A DNA stretch of 64,000 nt from Firmicutes bacterium ADurb.Bin146 (GTDB taxonomy: Bacteria; Bacillota; Clostridia; DUPQ01), in contig MWDI01000017.1 in the NCBI GenBank assembly GCA_002070475.1, positions 62,001 through 126,000 on the forward strand, read 5' to 3'. Below, piece after piece: positions 6,775 to 14,659 of the stretch. Positions within the stretch are counted from its first letter, which is position 1, and each line of letters starts with the position of its first letter. Made by a program: the position numbers and the translations under genes. Below the pieces are notes generated by a model that was given only the letters and a program-made list of their open reading frames with translations, was not told where the DNA came from and ran no database searches.

Positions 6775-7965
6775 TCAATCCTCAATCTTATGAAACATAA
6801 GATTTCCGGTTCCTATTTCTGATTTGTCTATGTAATAATCAGCAGGCTTTCTATAGTCCGTAGAAATAACTATGTAGTCACCAGTATCTTCCATCATGCA
6901 TCCAACAGGTGCTTGTTTAACTTCAGTAGTAAAGGTATCCAGAAGTTTGTACTGTCTGTCGAATATGTATAATGTCTGACTTTTAGCCGGTTGGTCATAT
7001 CCTTGGTCACCTTTAATGTTTTCGTAAGTTATAACGTAGATGTTATCAGTGTAGTAATGGGTTGTTGATCGCCAGCCTATTTCAACCTTGAAATCTGCCG
7101 TTTTGGTAATTTCTTTAGTGGCAAGATCCAATGTGTAGAAACCGTCATTGTGTTTATAGCAGTAACCTTTATCAGAATCATAATAACAGTTAGTATAATC
7201 AACCCACTTGTCTGTCATATGCTGGAATTCATTATCTTTAAGTGACAGCATGTACAGATCAAAATCGATATAATCTGTTTTTAAGTTGTAATAATCATTA
7301 GGGTTAATTCCCGTTTTGTTTAAATAAAAGAACACATTATCTTCAACAATAGTAAACATCGAGATTTCTGATATTACATCATCATTGAAGACTTTTTCAT
7401 ATTCAGACTTGCTGTCCAGTTTAATGCGATAAAGGTTATCATCTTTGTTACCGATATTTCCGATGCCTCCTCCTTCAGTTACTAGAAAATAGTAATATCC
7501 ATCATGAAAACAGCCATCATTCATGCTGGTAGCCATGGGAATATCGGTTGTAATTGGTTTTAAAACTTCACGATTCCGCCCATCCATGTCCATATATAAA
7601 AGCTTTAAAGTTAAATCATTGGCGAATTCGGTAAAATATATTTTACCTTTATAGTATCCAATCCTTGTGTTGTCAACGACGAAAGCATCACATTCGCTAT
7701 ACATGTGATCGCAATCTGTTTTTATACATAACTTCGTAAATTCAGTATTTCCATATTGTGAGTAATAGATGAATCCGCCGATAATTTGATATTTTCCATA
7801 TGGAGTATCCAGATAGGAAGTGGCTAATTGGCCTCCCTGATTCATGGATGAGTAATATTCATCCGGTTTTGAACGGTCACGTCTAAGTATGTTTAATCCA
7901 TTTGAATTAACACATGAAGTTAGCATGACTGATAACAATAGTAATAAAGCTAGTAAAAAGTTCAT
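6775..7965 (-). CDS. Fifth, diverged lipoprotein of the same family (start disrupted by A9 tract)
   Basis: This is a 396-aa protein with lipobox LTSC, a related Cys/His motif (LCIKTDCDHMYSEC) and the same C-terminal GTGNLMFHKIED as the module lipoproteins, but clearly diverged in between. No secreted-protein gene precedes it. The start at 7965 has no RBS and no positive charge before the hydrophobic stretch. A better start, the ATG at 7978, has an upstream GGAG and would give MRKK before MNFLL, but a run of nine A (7973-7965) puts it out of frame. Eight A would restore the fusion. It is either a frameshifted, slippage-dependent or phase-variable gene, or a homopolymer sequencing error. Confidence 0.8.
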   Translation of the reverse strand: MNFLLALLLLLSVMLTSCVNSNGLNILRRDRSKPDEYYSSMNQGGQLATSYLDTPYGKYQIIGGFIYYSQYGNTEFTKLCIKTDCDHMYSECDAFVVDNTRIGYYKGKIYFTEFANDLTLKLLYMDMDGRNREVLKPITTDIPMATSMNDGCFHDGYYYFLVTEGGGIGNIGNKDDNLYRIKLDSKSEYEKVFNDDVISEISMFTIVEDNVFFYLNKTGINPNDYYNLKTDYIDFDLYMLSLKDNEFQHMTDKWVDYTNCYYDSDKGYCYKHNDGFYTLDLATKEITKTADFKVEIGWRSTTHYYTDNIYVITYENIKGDQGYDQPAKSQTLYIFDRQYKLLDTFTTEVKQAPVGCMMEDTGDYIVISTDYRKPADYYIDKSEIGTGNLMFHKIED

Positions 7966-8123
7966 TTTTTTTTCTCATGATATAACGCTCCAATTGTTTA
8001 ATTTTCGGTATGCAAATAGGCACACGCTTATTAACTTATTTCCTAACATCTAAAGTATAAATAATTATGCATAATATGTCAATAAAAGTAATTTTTATTA
8101 TTATCTTCAGTGAGAGTTCATCA

Positions 8124-8148
8124 TTTAGTTAAAATATGATAAACTAAA
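8124..8148 (+). promoter_or_regulatory. Inverted repeat upstream of GH78-like gene
   Basis: TTTAGTT and AACTAAA flank 11 nt, ending 18 bp before the ATG at 8167. The centre contains -10-like sequence (TATGAT). It looks like an operator, but the regulator is unknown. Confidence 0.45.
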
Positions 8149-8166
8149 CATGTAACGGAGGCGGTT

Positions 8167-10281
8167 ATGGGACAATATATATTTAAACAGGCTGAGCCTG
8201 TGTGGGCAGCAAAGCTTCAAAATGAAATGAATGTACATATGGGCTTTTTCTCAAAAGTAGGTAAATGCAGAGCATCAGTCAATCTTGCCTGCAGTACCAG
8301 TTATCAGATATTTGTTAATGGCACTTTTGTAGCAGCCGGACCTGCAAGAGCAGCACACGGATATTACCGAGTAGATGAGGTAGATATAACCTCATATCTT
8401 AGTGAGGATATAAATCATGTCGCAATTATTGTCTGGGGATATTGTATAAATGCATATTCCATACTCGACCAGCCTTCTTTTTTAACCTGTGAGATAATTT
8501 GTGATGATGAGGTAATAGCAGCGACTGGTGTCAAAGGATTTTATGCTTATCTTCTTGATGATTATGTAAGAAAAGTACAAAGATATACATATCAGAGAGC
8601 TTTTACTGAGTCATATGTAATGGATGTGCATTCATCTGGCTGGCGAAAAGATTTGAATAACCAACAGGTCAGTATTGAGATATGTGATAAGAAAGAATAT
8701 ATAAACAGGAATGTCAGATATCCTGATTATGAAAAGCTATATCCGATAAAAAATGTTGTTATCGGAAAACATCACACAGTCTATCCTGAATCATACAGGA
8801 TGCCATGGCATTTGAAAGTAACAAGTGAGAAATACAAACAGTTCAAATCAACTGAGCTTGAAGAAAATATAAATGAGATAATTCAGAATATCGCATATGA
8901 TTCTGATAATATTGAGAGAAGGGAATTAATAGAGGAATTAAAGTTATCTGAAAACGAATATGCATTATATGAATTTGAAAGAGAAGCCACCGGCTTTATA
9001 TCCTTCAAAGCTGTATGTGATGAGCCTTGCGAATTTCTAATGATTTATGATGAGATGCTCATAAACGGAGTACCAGACCCAATACGTATCCATGGATTAT
9101 GGGTAAATAAATACAAACTGGAACCAGGTGAGTATGATCTTGTATTTTTCGAGCCTGTTTCCATGAAGTACTTGAATACTGTAATGTTAAAGGGTAAGGC
9201 TAATATATCTTCTTTACATATGATTGAGTATAAACATCCAAATATAGATAGAAAGCTTAATACTGAAAATCCGGATTTGTTGAAAATATATGATGCTGCT
9301 GTAGAGACATTCAGACAGAATGCACTGGATATATTCATGGACTGCCCGTCAAGAGAAAGAGCAGGGTGGCTTTGTGACAGTTTCTTTACTTCAAGAGTGG
9401 AATATTTACTTACAGGGAAATCCTTGATTGAAAAGAACTTTTTAGAGAATTTCCTCTTGCCGGATACCTTTACTGATCTTCCCAAAGGTATACTGCCTAT
9501 GTGTTATCCTTCAGATCATTATGATGGTAATTTCATACCTAACTGGGCGATGTGGCTTGTTCTGGAGTTATATGAATATAAACAGAGGACAAATGATGTG
9601 CAGATGATTAACGCATTCAAACCGAAGGTATATGCATTACTTGAATATTTCAAAGGATTCCTGAATAGTGATGGGTTGTTGCAGAATCTGGAGAAATGGG
9701 TATTTGTGGAATGGTCCTTTGCAAATAAGCTGGTCCAGGATGTGAATTTCCCGACAAATATGTTATATGCGCTTATGCTGGAAAGGGTATCAGAGTTATA
9801 TGATGACAATGATAAGCTTATTCAGGCAGAAGGTATAAGAAGAAAAATCAGAGAATTATCGTATAATGGGCAATTTTTCCGAGACAGGATGCTTTTGACT
9901 GATGATATCCTTAAGGTAACTGAGGAGTGCACTGAAGTGTGCCAGTATTATGCGTTCTTTACCAAAACTGCAACAAAGAAACTGTATCCGCAGTTATGGA
10001 AGACTCTTGTAAAGGATTTCGGTCCTGACCGGGTTGAAAAAAATCTTCATCCTAATATATACCCGGCAAATGCATTTGTAGGGACATATTTAAGGTTGGA
10101 GCTGTTATCAGAACAGAGATTATATAAACAGCTTTTATCTGAATCAGTGGGATTTTTTAAATATATGGCAGACAGAACTGGTACACTTTGGGAGAATAAA
10201 ACTGATTCTGCATCCTTAAATCACGGATTTGCATCGCATGTTGCCATCTGGCTTGACAAAGCAGTTAATACATTAAAATAA
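8167..10281 (+). CDS. GH78-like alpha-L-rhamnosidase family glycosidase
   Basis: This is a 704-aa protein with no signal peptide, so cytoplasmic. The N-terminal ~340 residues look like beta-sandwich domains (FVNGTFVAAGPARAAHGYYR). The C-terminal half is the (alpha/alpha)6 catalytic barrel, with DCPSRERAGWLCD at about residues 390-402. This corresponds to the GH78 acidic motif, shortened by one residue, with W and D following. The start ATG has the RBS GGAGG. It probably trims rhamnose or a related deoxy-sugar from an imported oligosaccharide. It stands alone, with its own operator-like repeat upstream and no linked transporter. Substrate is inferred only from family. Confidence 0.75.
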   Translation: MGQYIFKQAEPVWAAKLQNEMNVHMGFFSKVGKCRASVNLACSTSYQIFVNGTFVAAGPARAAHGYYRVDEVDITSYLSEDINHVAIIVWGYCINAYSILDQPSFLTCEIICDDEVIAATGVKGFYAYLLDDYVRKVQRYTYQRAFTESYVMDVHSSGWRKDLNNQQVSIEICDKKEYINRNVRYPDYEKLYPIKNVVIGKHHTVYPESYRMPWHLKVTSEKYKQFKSTELEENINEIIQNIAYDSDNIERRELIEELKLSENEYALYEFEREATGFISFKAVCDEPCEFLMIYDEMLINGVPDPIRIHGLWVNKYKLEPGEYDLVFFEPVSMKYLNTVMLKGKANISSLHMIEYKHPNIDRKLNTENPDLLKIYDAAVETFRQNALDIFMDCPSRERAGWLCDSFFTSRVEYLLTGKSLIEKNFLENFLLPDTFTDLPKGILPMCYPSDHYDGNFIPNWAMWLVLELYEYKQRTNDVQMINAFKPKVYALLEYFKGFLNSDGLLQNLEKWVFVEWSFANKLVQDVNFPTNMLYALMLERVSELYDDNDKLIQAEGIRRKIRELSYNGQFFRDRMLLTDDILKVTEECTEVCQYYAFFTKTATKKLYPQLWKTLVKDFGPDRVEKNLHPNIYPANAFVGTYLRLELLSEQRLYKQLLSESVGFFKYMADRTGTLWENKTDSASLNHGFASHVAIWLDKAVNTLK

Positions 10282-10319
10282 AATATTTAAACAATACCAA
10301 AAATTGTATACGAAATGTA

Positions 10320-10348
10320 TTGACAAGTAAAAAATGCTGTGGTATAAC
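10320..10348 (+). promoter_or_regulatory. Promoter of cold-shock gene
   Basis: TTGACA (10320-10325), 17 nt, TATAAC (10343-10348). It is followed by a long leader of about 110 nt before the csp start, as is usual for cold-shock genes. Confidence 0.7.
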
Positions 10349-10468
10349 TACAGAGTATCTAAATGCATTCTATGAACTCACAAGGCTTGTAAAATCATTT
10401 CAGTTAGTGGTTGCAGGACCTATGGGTTTTTTAGTTGCTGAAGGTAAAATTTTTTGTGGAGGTACCAG

Positions 10469-10681
10469 ATGAATAAGGGTACAGTAAAATGGTTTAATTC
10501 TGAGAAAGGATATGGTTTCATATCCAATGACGAAGGCGGGGACGATGTATTTGTACATTTCTCAGCTATTAACAGTGATGGCTACAAGTCTCTTAAAGAA
10601 GGACAAAAAGTTACTTTTGATGTAGAACAAGATCCTAAGAACAGCAAGAAGCTTAGAGCAGCCAATGTTTGCTTAGCATAA
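10469..10681 (+). CDS. csp: Cold-shock protein (CspA family)
   Basis: This is a 70-aa single cold-shock domain. It begins [18 protein letters not shown] and contains the RNP1 motif KGYGFI and the RNP2-like VFVHFSAI. It binds single-stranded RNA or DNA and acts as an RNA chaperone in the cytoplasm. The start at 10469 is chosen because GGAGG lies six nt upstream and it matches the family N-terminus; an upstream TTG would add five unusual residues. It is monocistronic, with a leader of about 110 nt and a terminator downstream. Confidence 0.95.
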   Translation: MNKGTVKWFNSEKGYGFISNDEGGDDVFVHFSAINSDGYKSLKEGQKVTFDVEQDPKNSKKLRAANVCLA

Positions 10682-10750
10682 GTAGACGAAGATCTAAAAC
10701 GCTGACCTAATCATATTAATATATAAGTAATAGAGTAAGCATGTGTTTTG

Positions 10751-10776
10751 AAGAACGGTTATCCGTTCTTTTTTTT
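10751..10776 (+). terminator. Rho-independent terminator after csp
   Basis: An 8-bp stem AAGAACGG / CCGTTCTT with a TTAT loop, followed by a T-tract. Confidence 0.85.
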
Positions 10777-10827
10777 ACAGAGTAAATATAGTATACTTTA
10801 ATATAACAATTGAAAAAGGAAATGGGT

Positions 10828-11454
10828 ATGTTTAAGCAGAAAAGTTTAGAAGAATTTATGGATGTATTGTCATCAAAGGAACCTGTACCAGGAGGAGGCG
10901 GTGCTTCCGCATTAGCCGGGGCAATGGGTACTGCATTAGCAAGAATGGTAGGTAATCTCACTCTTGGTAAGAAGAAATATGCTGATGTACAGGAAGATAT
11001 AACGCTATTACAGCAAAAAGCTTCGGTTCTTACAGAGGAAATCATGGAGCTTATAGACAAAGATGCTGAAGTATTCCTTCCGTTGTCGAAGGCATATTCC
11101 TTACCAAGTGTGACTGATGAGGAAAAAGAGTATAAGGATAAAGTAATGGAAGAGGCTTTGAATACAGCCTGTTCGGTTCCAGTTCAGATAATGGAAAAGT
11201 CATACCAGATGCTTTTGCTGTTAAAAGATTATGCGGATAAAGGTTCAAGAATTGCAATATCAGACGTGGCAGTTTCTTCAGTAATGCTGCGCGCAGCTAT
11301 TACAGGAGCTTCTGTTAATGTATATATAAATACTAAATCAATGAAAGATAGGGAAAAGGCAGAAGACTTGAATAACCATTGTGACGATTTAATACAAAAA
11401 GGCAAGGAGCTTGCTGATGAAATATTCGAAAGGGTAGAAAAGAAACTAAGGTGA
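10828..11454 (+). CDS. fchA: Methenyltetrahydrofolate cyclohydrolase (FTCD cyclodeaminase family)
   Basis: This is a 208-aa protein of the formiminotransferase-cyclodeaminase C-terminal family. It has the signature PVPGGGGASALAGAMG near residues 25-40 and LIDKDAEVFLPL later. In Clostridia this family catalyses conversion of 5,10-methenyl-THF to 10-formyl-THF, or formimino-THF deamination. The start at 10828 is chosen because AAGGAA lies six nt upstream. It is followed after 4 bp by folD. The pairing with a FolD that seems to lack its cyclohydrolase lysine supports a cyclohydrolase role. Confidence 0.85.
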   Translation: MFKQKSLEEFMDVLSSKEPVPGGGGASALAGAMGTALARMVGNLTLGKKKYADVQEDITLLQQKASVLTEEIMELIDKDAEVFLPLSKAYSLPSVTDEEKEYKDKVMEEALNTACSVPVQIMEKSYQMLLLLKDYADKGSRIAISDVAVSSVMLRAAITGASVNVYINTKSMKDREKAEDLNNHCDDLIQKGKELADEIFERVEKKLR

Positions 11455-11458
11455 TGTG

Positions 11459-12304
11459 ATGGATATCTTATACGGGAATGATGTAGTAAAAGCAATGTCA
11501 GAGCAAATACAGAAGGAGCTTGCAAGCTTGTCAGGATACATACCTAAACTAGCTATTGTGAGAATTGGGGAAAGACCGGATGATCTGGCTTATGAAAAAG
11601 GTGCAGTTAAGAGGTTCGAGAAGCTTGGTATGAAAAGCCAAGTTTATAGTTTTCCTGAAGACATAGGCAATCAGGCATTCTCTTTCGCTTTTTCTGATAT
11701 AAATGAGGATAATGATATTGATGGCATTCTTCTGTTAAGGCCTCTACCAAGGCACATAGATGAAAAGGATATAACAAAAATAATTAATCCTAATAAGGAT
11801 GTGGATTGTATAAGCCCGATTAATGTTGCAAAAGTATTTTCCTCTGACGAGTCAGGATTCGCTCCATGTACTGCAGAAGCTGTAATGGAGATGATAGCAT
11901 ACGCTGGAATTGACCTGACAGGGAAAAGAGCTACTGTAGTAGGTCGTTCTATGGTAATAGGAAAACCTGTAACAATGATGCTTATGAAAAAGAATGCTAC
12001 TGTTACAGTATGTCACACAAGGACAACCGATATGGAAACCGCTTGCAAAAATGCTGAGGTTCTTGTTGCTGCTGCAGGAAGAGCAAGAATGATAAATCGC
12101 AATTATGTATCCAAGGGGGCATATGTTTTTGATGTAGGTATAAATGTTGATGAATCCGGATACATGTGTGGTGATGTCGATATAGATGATATATCTGATA
12201 TAGCAAAATTATGCACTCCTGTCCCTAAAGGTGTGGGTACTGTAACTACTTCTGTGCTTGCAAAACATGTTCTGAAAGCAGCAAAAATGAGAAGGGAACA
12301 ATAA
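11459..12304 (+). CDS. folD: Methylenetetrahydrofolate dehydrogenase (FolD family, probable monofunctional)
   Basis: This is a 281-aa member of the FolD family. It has the substrate-loop region GILLLRPLPRHID, KDVDCISPIN, the Rossmann motif VVGRSMVIGKPV and the C-terminal CTPVPKGVGTVTT. Aligned without gaps to E. coli FolD over GERPDDLAYEKGAVKRFEKL, the catalytic Lys of YVASK falls on Ala, and the Gln of LVQLPLP falls on Leu. The cyclohydrolase activity is therefore probably lost while the dehydrogenase is kept. It is coupled to fchA upstream and overlaps the HD-hydrolase gene by 1 nt (TAATG). The start is the ATG at 11459, after AAGGTG. Confidence 0.9.
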   Translation: MDILYGNDVVKAMSEQIQKELASLSGYIPKLAIVRIGERPDDLAYEKGAVKRFEKLGMKSQVYSFPEDIGNQAFSFAFSDINEDNDIDGILLLRPLPRHIDEKDITKIINPNKDVDCISPINVAKVFSSDESGFAPCTAEAVMEMIAYAGIDLTGKRATVVGRSMVIGKPVTMMLMKKNATVTVCHTRTTDMETACKNAEVLVAAAGRARMINRNYVSKGAYVFDVGINVDESGYMCGDVDIDDISDIAKLCTPVPKGVGTVTTSVLAKHVLKAAKMRREQ

Positions 12305-12963
12305 TGATAACATTTGAAGATGTAAAAAGAAATGAAGAAGTAAAGACATACATAACTAAGGCAGATGAATCTTTAATCGCTTTAGGTTATACCGAACACA
12401 GTTTCGCGCATGTAATGAAAGTAGCAACGACAGCAGAATATATACTGTCAACACTCGGATATCCCAAGAAGGACATAGAACTTGCACAGATAGCATGTTA
12501 TCTGCATGATATAGGGAACTTGATAAACCGGGAAGACCATGCTCAAAGCGGAGCTATATTGGCTTTCAGGATTTTGAAGGACATGAATGCATCACCAGAC
12601 GAAATAGCGACTGTTGTTACTGCAATAGGCAATCATGATGAAAGTACCGCATTTGCTGTAAATTCCGTTGCAGCTGCGCTTATACTTGCAGACAAGACAG
12701 ATGTCAGAAGGACAAGGGTTAGAAACGCCGATACATCGAATTTCGATATTCACGACAGAGTTAATTATTCCGTTAAAAAGTCAACAGTCAGGATTAATGA
12801 GGAAAAGACCGAGATAAGCTTAAGCCTTACCATAGACCCCAATTTTTACTCTGCGCTGGAATACTTTGAGATATTCTTAGGCAGGATGATACTATGCAGG
12901 AAAGCAGCTGAGAAACTAGGCTTGACATTCAGGATGAATATAAATAACCAGCAGATACTTTAA
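12304..12963 (+). CDS. HD-domain phosphohydrolase
   Basis: This is a 219-aa cytoplasmic protein with the HD metal-binding signature: His in HSFAHVMKV, the HD pair in YLHDIGNL and a C-terminal Asp in LILADKTD. Such enzymes are divalent-metal phosphohydrolases or phosphodiesterases acting on nucleotides. Its ATG overlaps the folD stop, so it is translationally coupled to the one-carbon genes. Its substrate cannot be told from the sequence; a nucleotide or folate-linked phosphate is conceivable given the operon. Confidence 0.8.
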   Translation: MITFEDVKRNEEVKTYITKADESLIALGYTEHSFAHVMKVATTAEYILSTLGYPKKDIELAQIACYLHDIGNLINREDHAQSGAILAFRILKDMNASPDEIATVVTAIGNHDESTAFAVNSVAAALILADKTDVRRTRVRNADTSNFDIHDRVNYSVKKSTVRINEEKTEISLSLTIDPNFYSALEYFEIFLGRMILCRKAAEKLGLTFRMNINNQQIL

Positions 12964-13150
12964 AATAGCATATTACGAGAGTTTATTATCTGACTGATAC
13001 AATTATGCTTCTTGCAGATGACTATTTTAAGATGATTTAGTGGCAGGAAAAAAAAGAAAGAGACTGGAAAATAGTTTAAAACACGGTAAATATATATTTA
13101 TTCCTATTTCTTTTGCATATTGATATAATTATGTCATAGGGGGTCTTAAT

Positions 13151-13564
13151 ATGAAAAAGTTTAAAACAGTAGGCATTTTCGTAGTTGTGATTATAGTAGT
13201 TGTTATATTGTCATCCTGCAGTTTCACTACTGCTAATTTTTCAAATCTTGCCATGTCATCAGGGATGGACGGATTTACACCAGTCAATGTGACTACTAAA
13301 TTTAATACTTCAACGCCGGCATTCTATGTTTCTGGAGATATTAATAATGCACCTGAAGGAACATTAATTGCAGCAGCTTGGTACTATATGGACAATGATC
13401 CTGCATTCTTAATAGATTCCAGCCAATATGAAGTGGCAGATGGTGTGAATACTTTCTATTTTACCTTATCCATCCCAGACAATGGATGGCCTTTAGGATC
13501 ATATTCAGTAGAGCTTATGATAGATGGAGAAGTTGTGGAGACAATATTCTTTATGGTTGAATAA
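13151..13564 (+). CDS. Small lipoprotein of unknown function
   Basis: This is a 137-aa protein with a lysine-containing start, the hydrophobic stretch VGIFVVVIIVVVI and lipobox LSSC. The mature part is about 115 residues and looks like an immunoglobulin-like beta-sandwich (FYVSGDINNAPEGTLIAAAWYYMD, ending GSYSVELMIDGEVVETIFFMVE). The RBS AGGGGGT lies eight nt before the ATG. It has no obvious operon partner. The function is unknown. Confidence 0.8.
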   Translation: MKKFKTVGIFVVVIIVVVILSSCSFTTANFSNLAMSSGMDGFTPVNVTTKFNTSTPAFYVSGDINNAPEGTLIAAAWYYMDNDPAFLIDSSQYEVADGVNTFYFTLSIPDNGWPLGSYSVELMIDGEVVETIFFMVE

Positions 13565-13612
13565 TATAACCCTAAAAAATATAATTAATAAATAAAGTAC
13601 AGGGAGATGGTA

Positions 13613-14545
13613 ATGAACAATCTTTTACATCTTAAATATGCTGTTGAGGTTGAGAAGACAGGCTCTATATCCAAAGCTGCTCAGAATCTGTATATGAACC
13701 AACCTCAGCTTTCAAAAGCTATAAGAGAGCTGGAGTCTTCATTGGGTATTGAAATATTCGACCGCACATCTACAGGAGTTTTTCCTACAAAAAAAGGTGC
13801 TGAATTTTTGATATATGCAAAGAACATATTGATACAGATAGATGCAATGCAGACACTTAGCAGACCAGAGACAAAGAAAGGACAGATATTGAATGTATCT
13901 GTCCCTCGTGCCAGTTATGTTTCCAATGCCTTCACGCAGTTTTTAAAAGAACTTGACCCCGATGTCGGTATGAATGTCGATTACAGGGAGACTCATTCAG
14001 TTCGTACTATGAAAAGCGTGTCAGAAGGAAGTAATGATATAGGTATAATACGCTACCAGACAAAGTTTGAAGCATATTTTTTGACAGCTATGCAAAAATA
14101 CGGATTAGAGCATGAAGATATTTTTGAATTTGAATATCTTCTTCTAATGTCAGAACAGCATCCTCTTTCATATAAGAATATTATTGAATATAAGGATTTA
14201 CTTGAATACACGGAAATAGTCCATGGTGATATATCAGTTCCTTCGCTTCCTGTAGTACCGCCAACTGAAAGACCCAGAAATTATAAGAACAGGATAGCTA
14301 TATATGAAAGGGCAAGCCAGCTAGAAATACTTAACAAACTTCCATATTCATATATGTGGGTATCTCCTATGCCAAAGGATATATTAGACAGGTACTCTTT
14401 AATTGAAAAAAAGTGCAGTGTTCCTAAAAACAGATACAAGGATTTGTTCATATATAGGGAAGGATATGTTTTTACTGAGTATGACAAATTGTTTATGAAG
14501 AATGTAAGACAGTCATTAGAGAGTGTAGTTAAAGAAGCAATATAG
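13613..14545 (+). CDS. LysR-family transcriptional regulator
   Basis: This is a 310-aa protein with an N-terminal winged helix-turn-helix (TGSISKAAQNLYMNQPQLSK at about residues 17-36, then AIRELESSLGIEIFDR). A periplasmic-binding-like effector domain follows. The ATG at 13613 is preferred because GGGAG is six nt upstream. It is encoded just upstream of the iron alcohol dehydrogenase in the same direction, with a palindrome-rich 114-bp gap. It may control that fermentation cluster, which is inference from position; the effector is unknown. Confidence 0.88.
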   Translation: MNNLLHLKYAVEVEKTGSISKAAQNLYMNQPQLSKAIRELESSLGIEIFDRTSTGVFPTKKGAEFLIYAKNILIQIDAMQTLSRPETKKGQILNVSVPRASYVSNAFTQFLKELDPDVGMNVDYRETHSVRTMKSVSEGSNDIGIIRYQTKFEAYFLTAMQKYGLEHEDIFEFEYLLLMSEQHPLSYKNIIEYKDLLEYTEIVHGDISVPSLPVVPPTERPRNYKNRIAIYERASQLEILNKLPYSYMWVSPMPKDILDRYSLIEKKCSVPKNRYKDLFIYREGYVFTEYDKLFMKNVRQSLESVVKEAI

Positions 14546-14564
14546 ATAAGGATATATCGATAAA

Positions 14565-14580
14565 GGAATATCGATATTCC
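14565..14580 (+). promoter_or_regulatory. Perfect palindrome upstream of the fermentation cluster
   Basis: GGAATATCGATATTCC is a 16-bp perfect palindrome. Two more ATCGAT cores lie nearby, at about 14557 and 14584. It is a candidate operator for the LysR regulator or another regulator. It does not match the known clostridial Rex motif TTGTTAA-N4-TTAACAA. Confidence 0.5.
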
Positions 14581-14622
14581 AAAATCGATTCTTCTCATAT
14601 GCTTATTTTCGTCATATCATAT

Positions 14623-14644
14623 ACATGTAAGATGATTTACATGT
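14623..14644 (+). promoter_or_regulatory. Second inverted repeat upstream of iron alcohol dehydrogenase
   Basis: ACATGTAA and TTACATGT are separated by 6 nt, immediately before the RBS of the gene at 14660. It could be an operator or a leader hairpin. Confidence 0.45.
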
Positions 14645-14659
14645 AAAGGAGACGGAAAA

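Noticed and set aside
9045..9809. Long antisense reading frames inside the GH78-like gene
   Set aside because: They are in shadow of a clearly real gene, lack an RBS and show no recognisable domains.
14546..14659. A Rex binding site in front of the fermentation operon
   Set aside because: No match to TTGTTAA-N4-TTAACAA was seen; the palindromes present have a different core.
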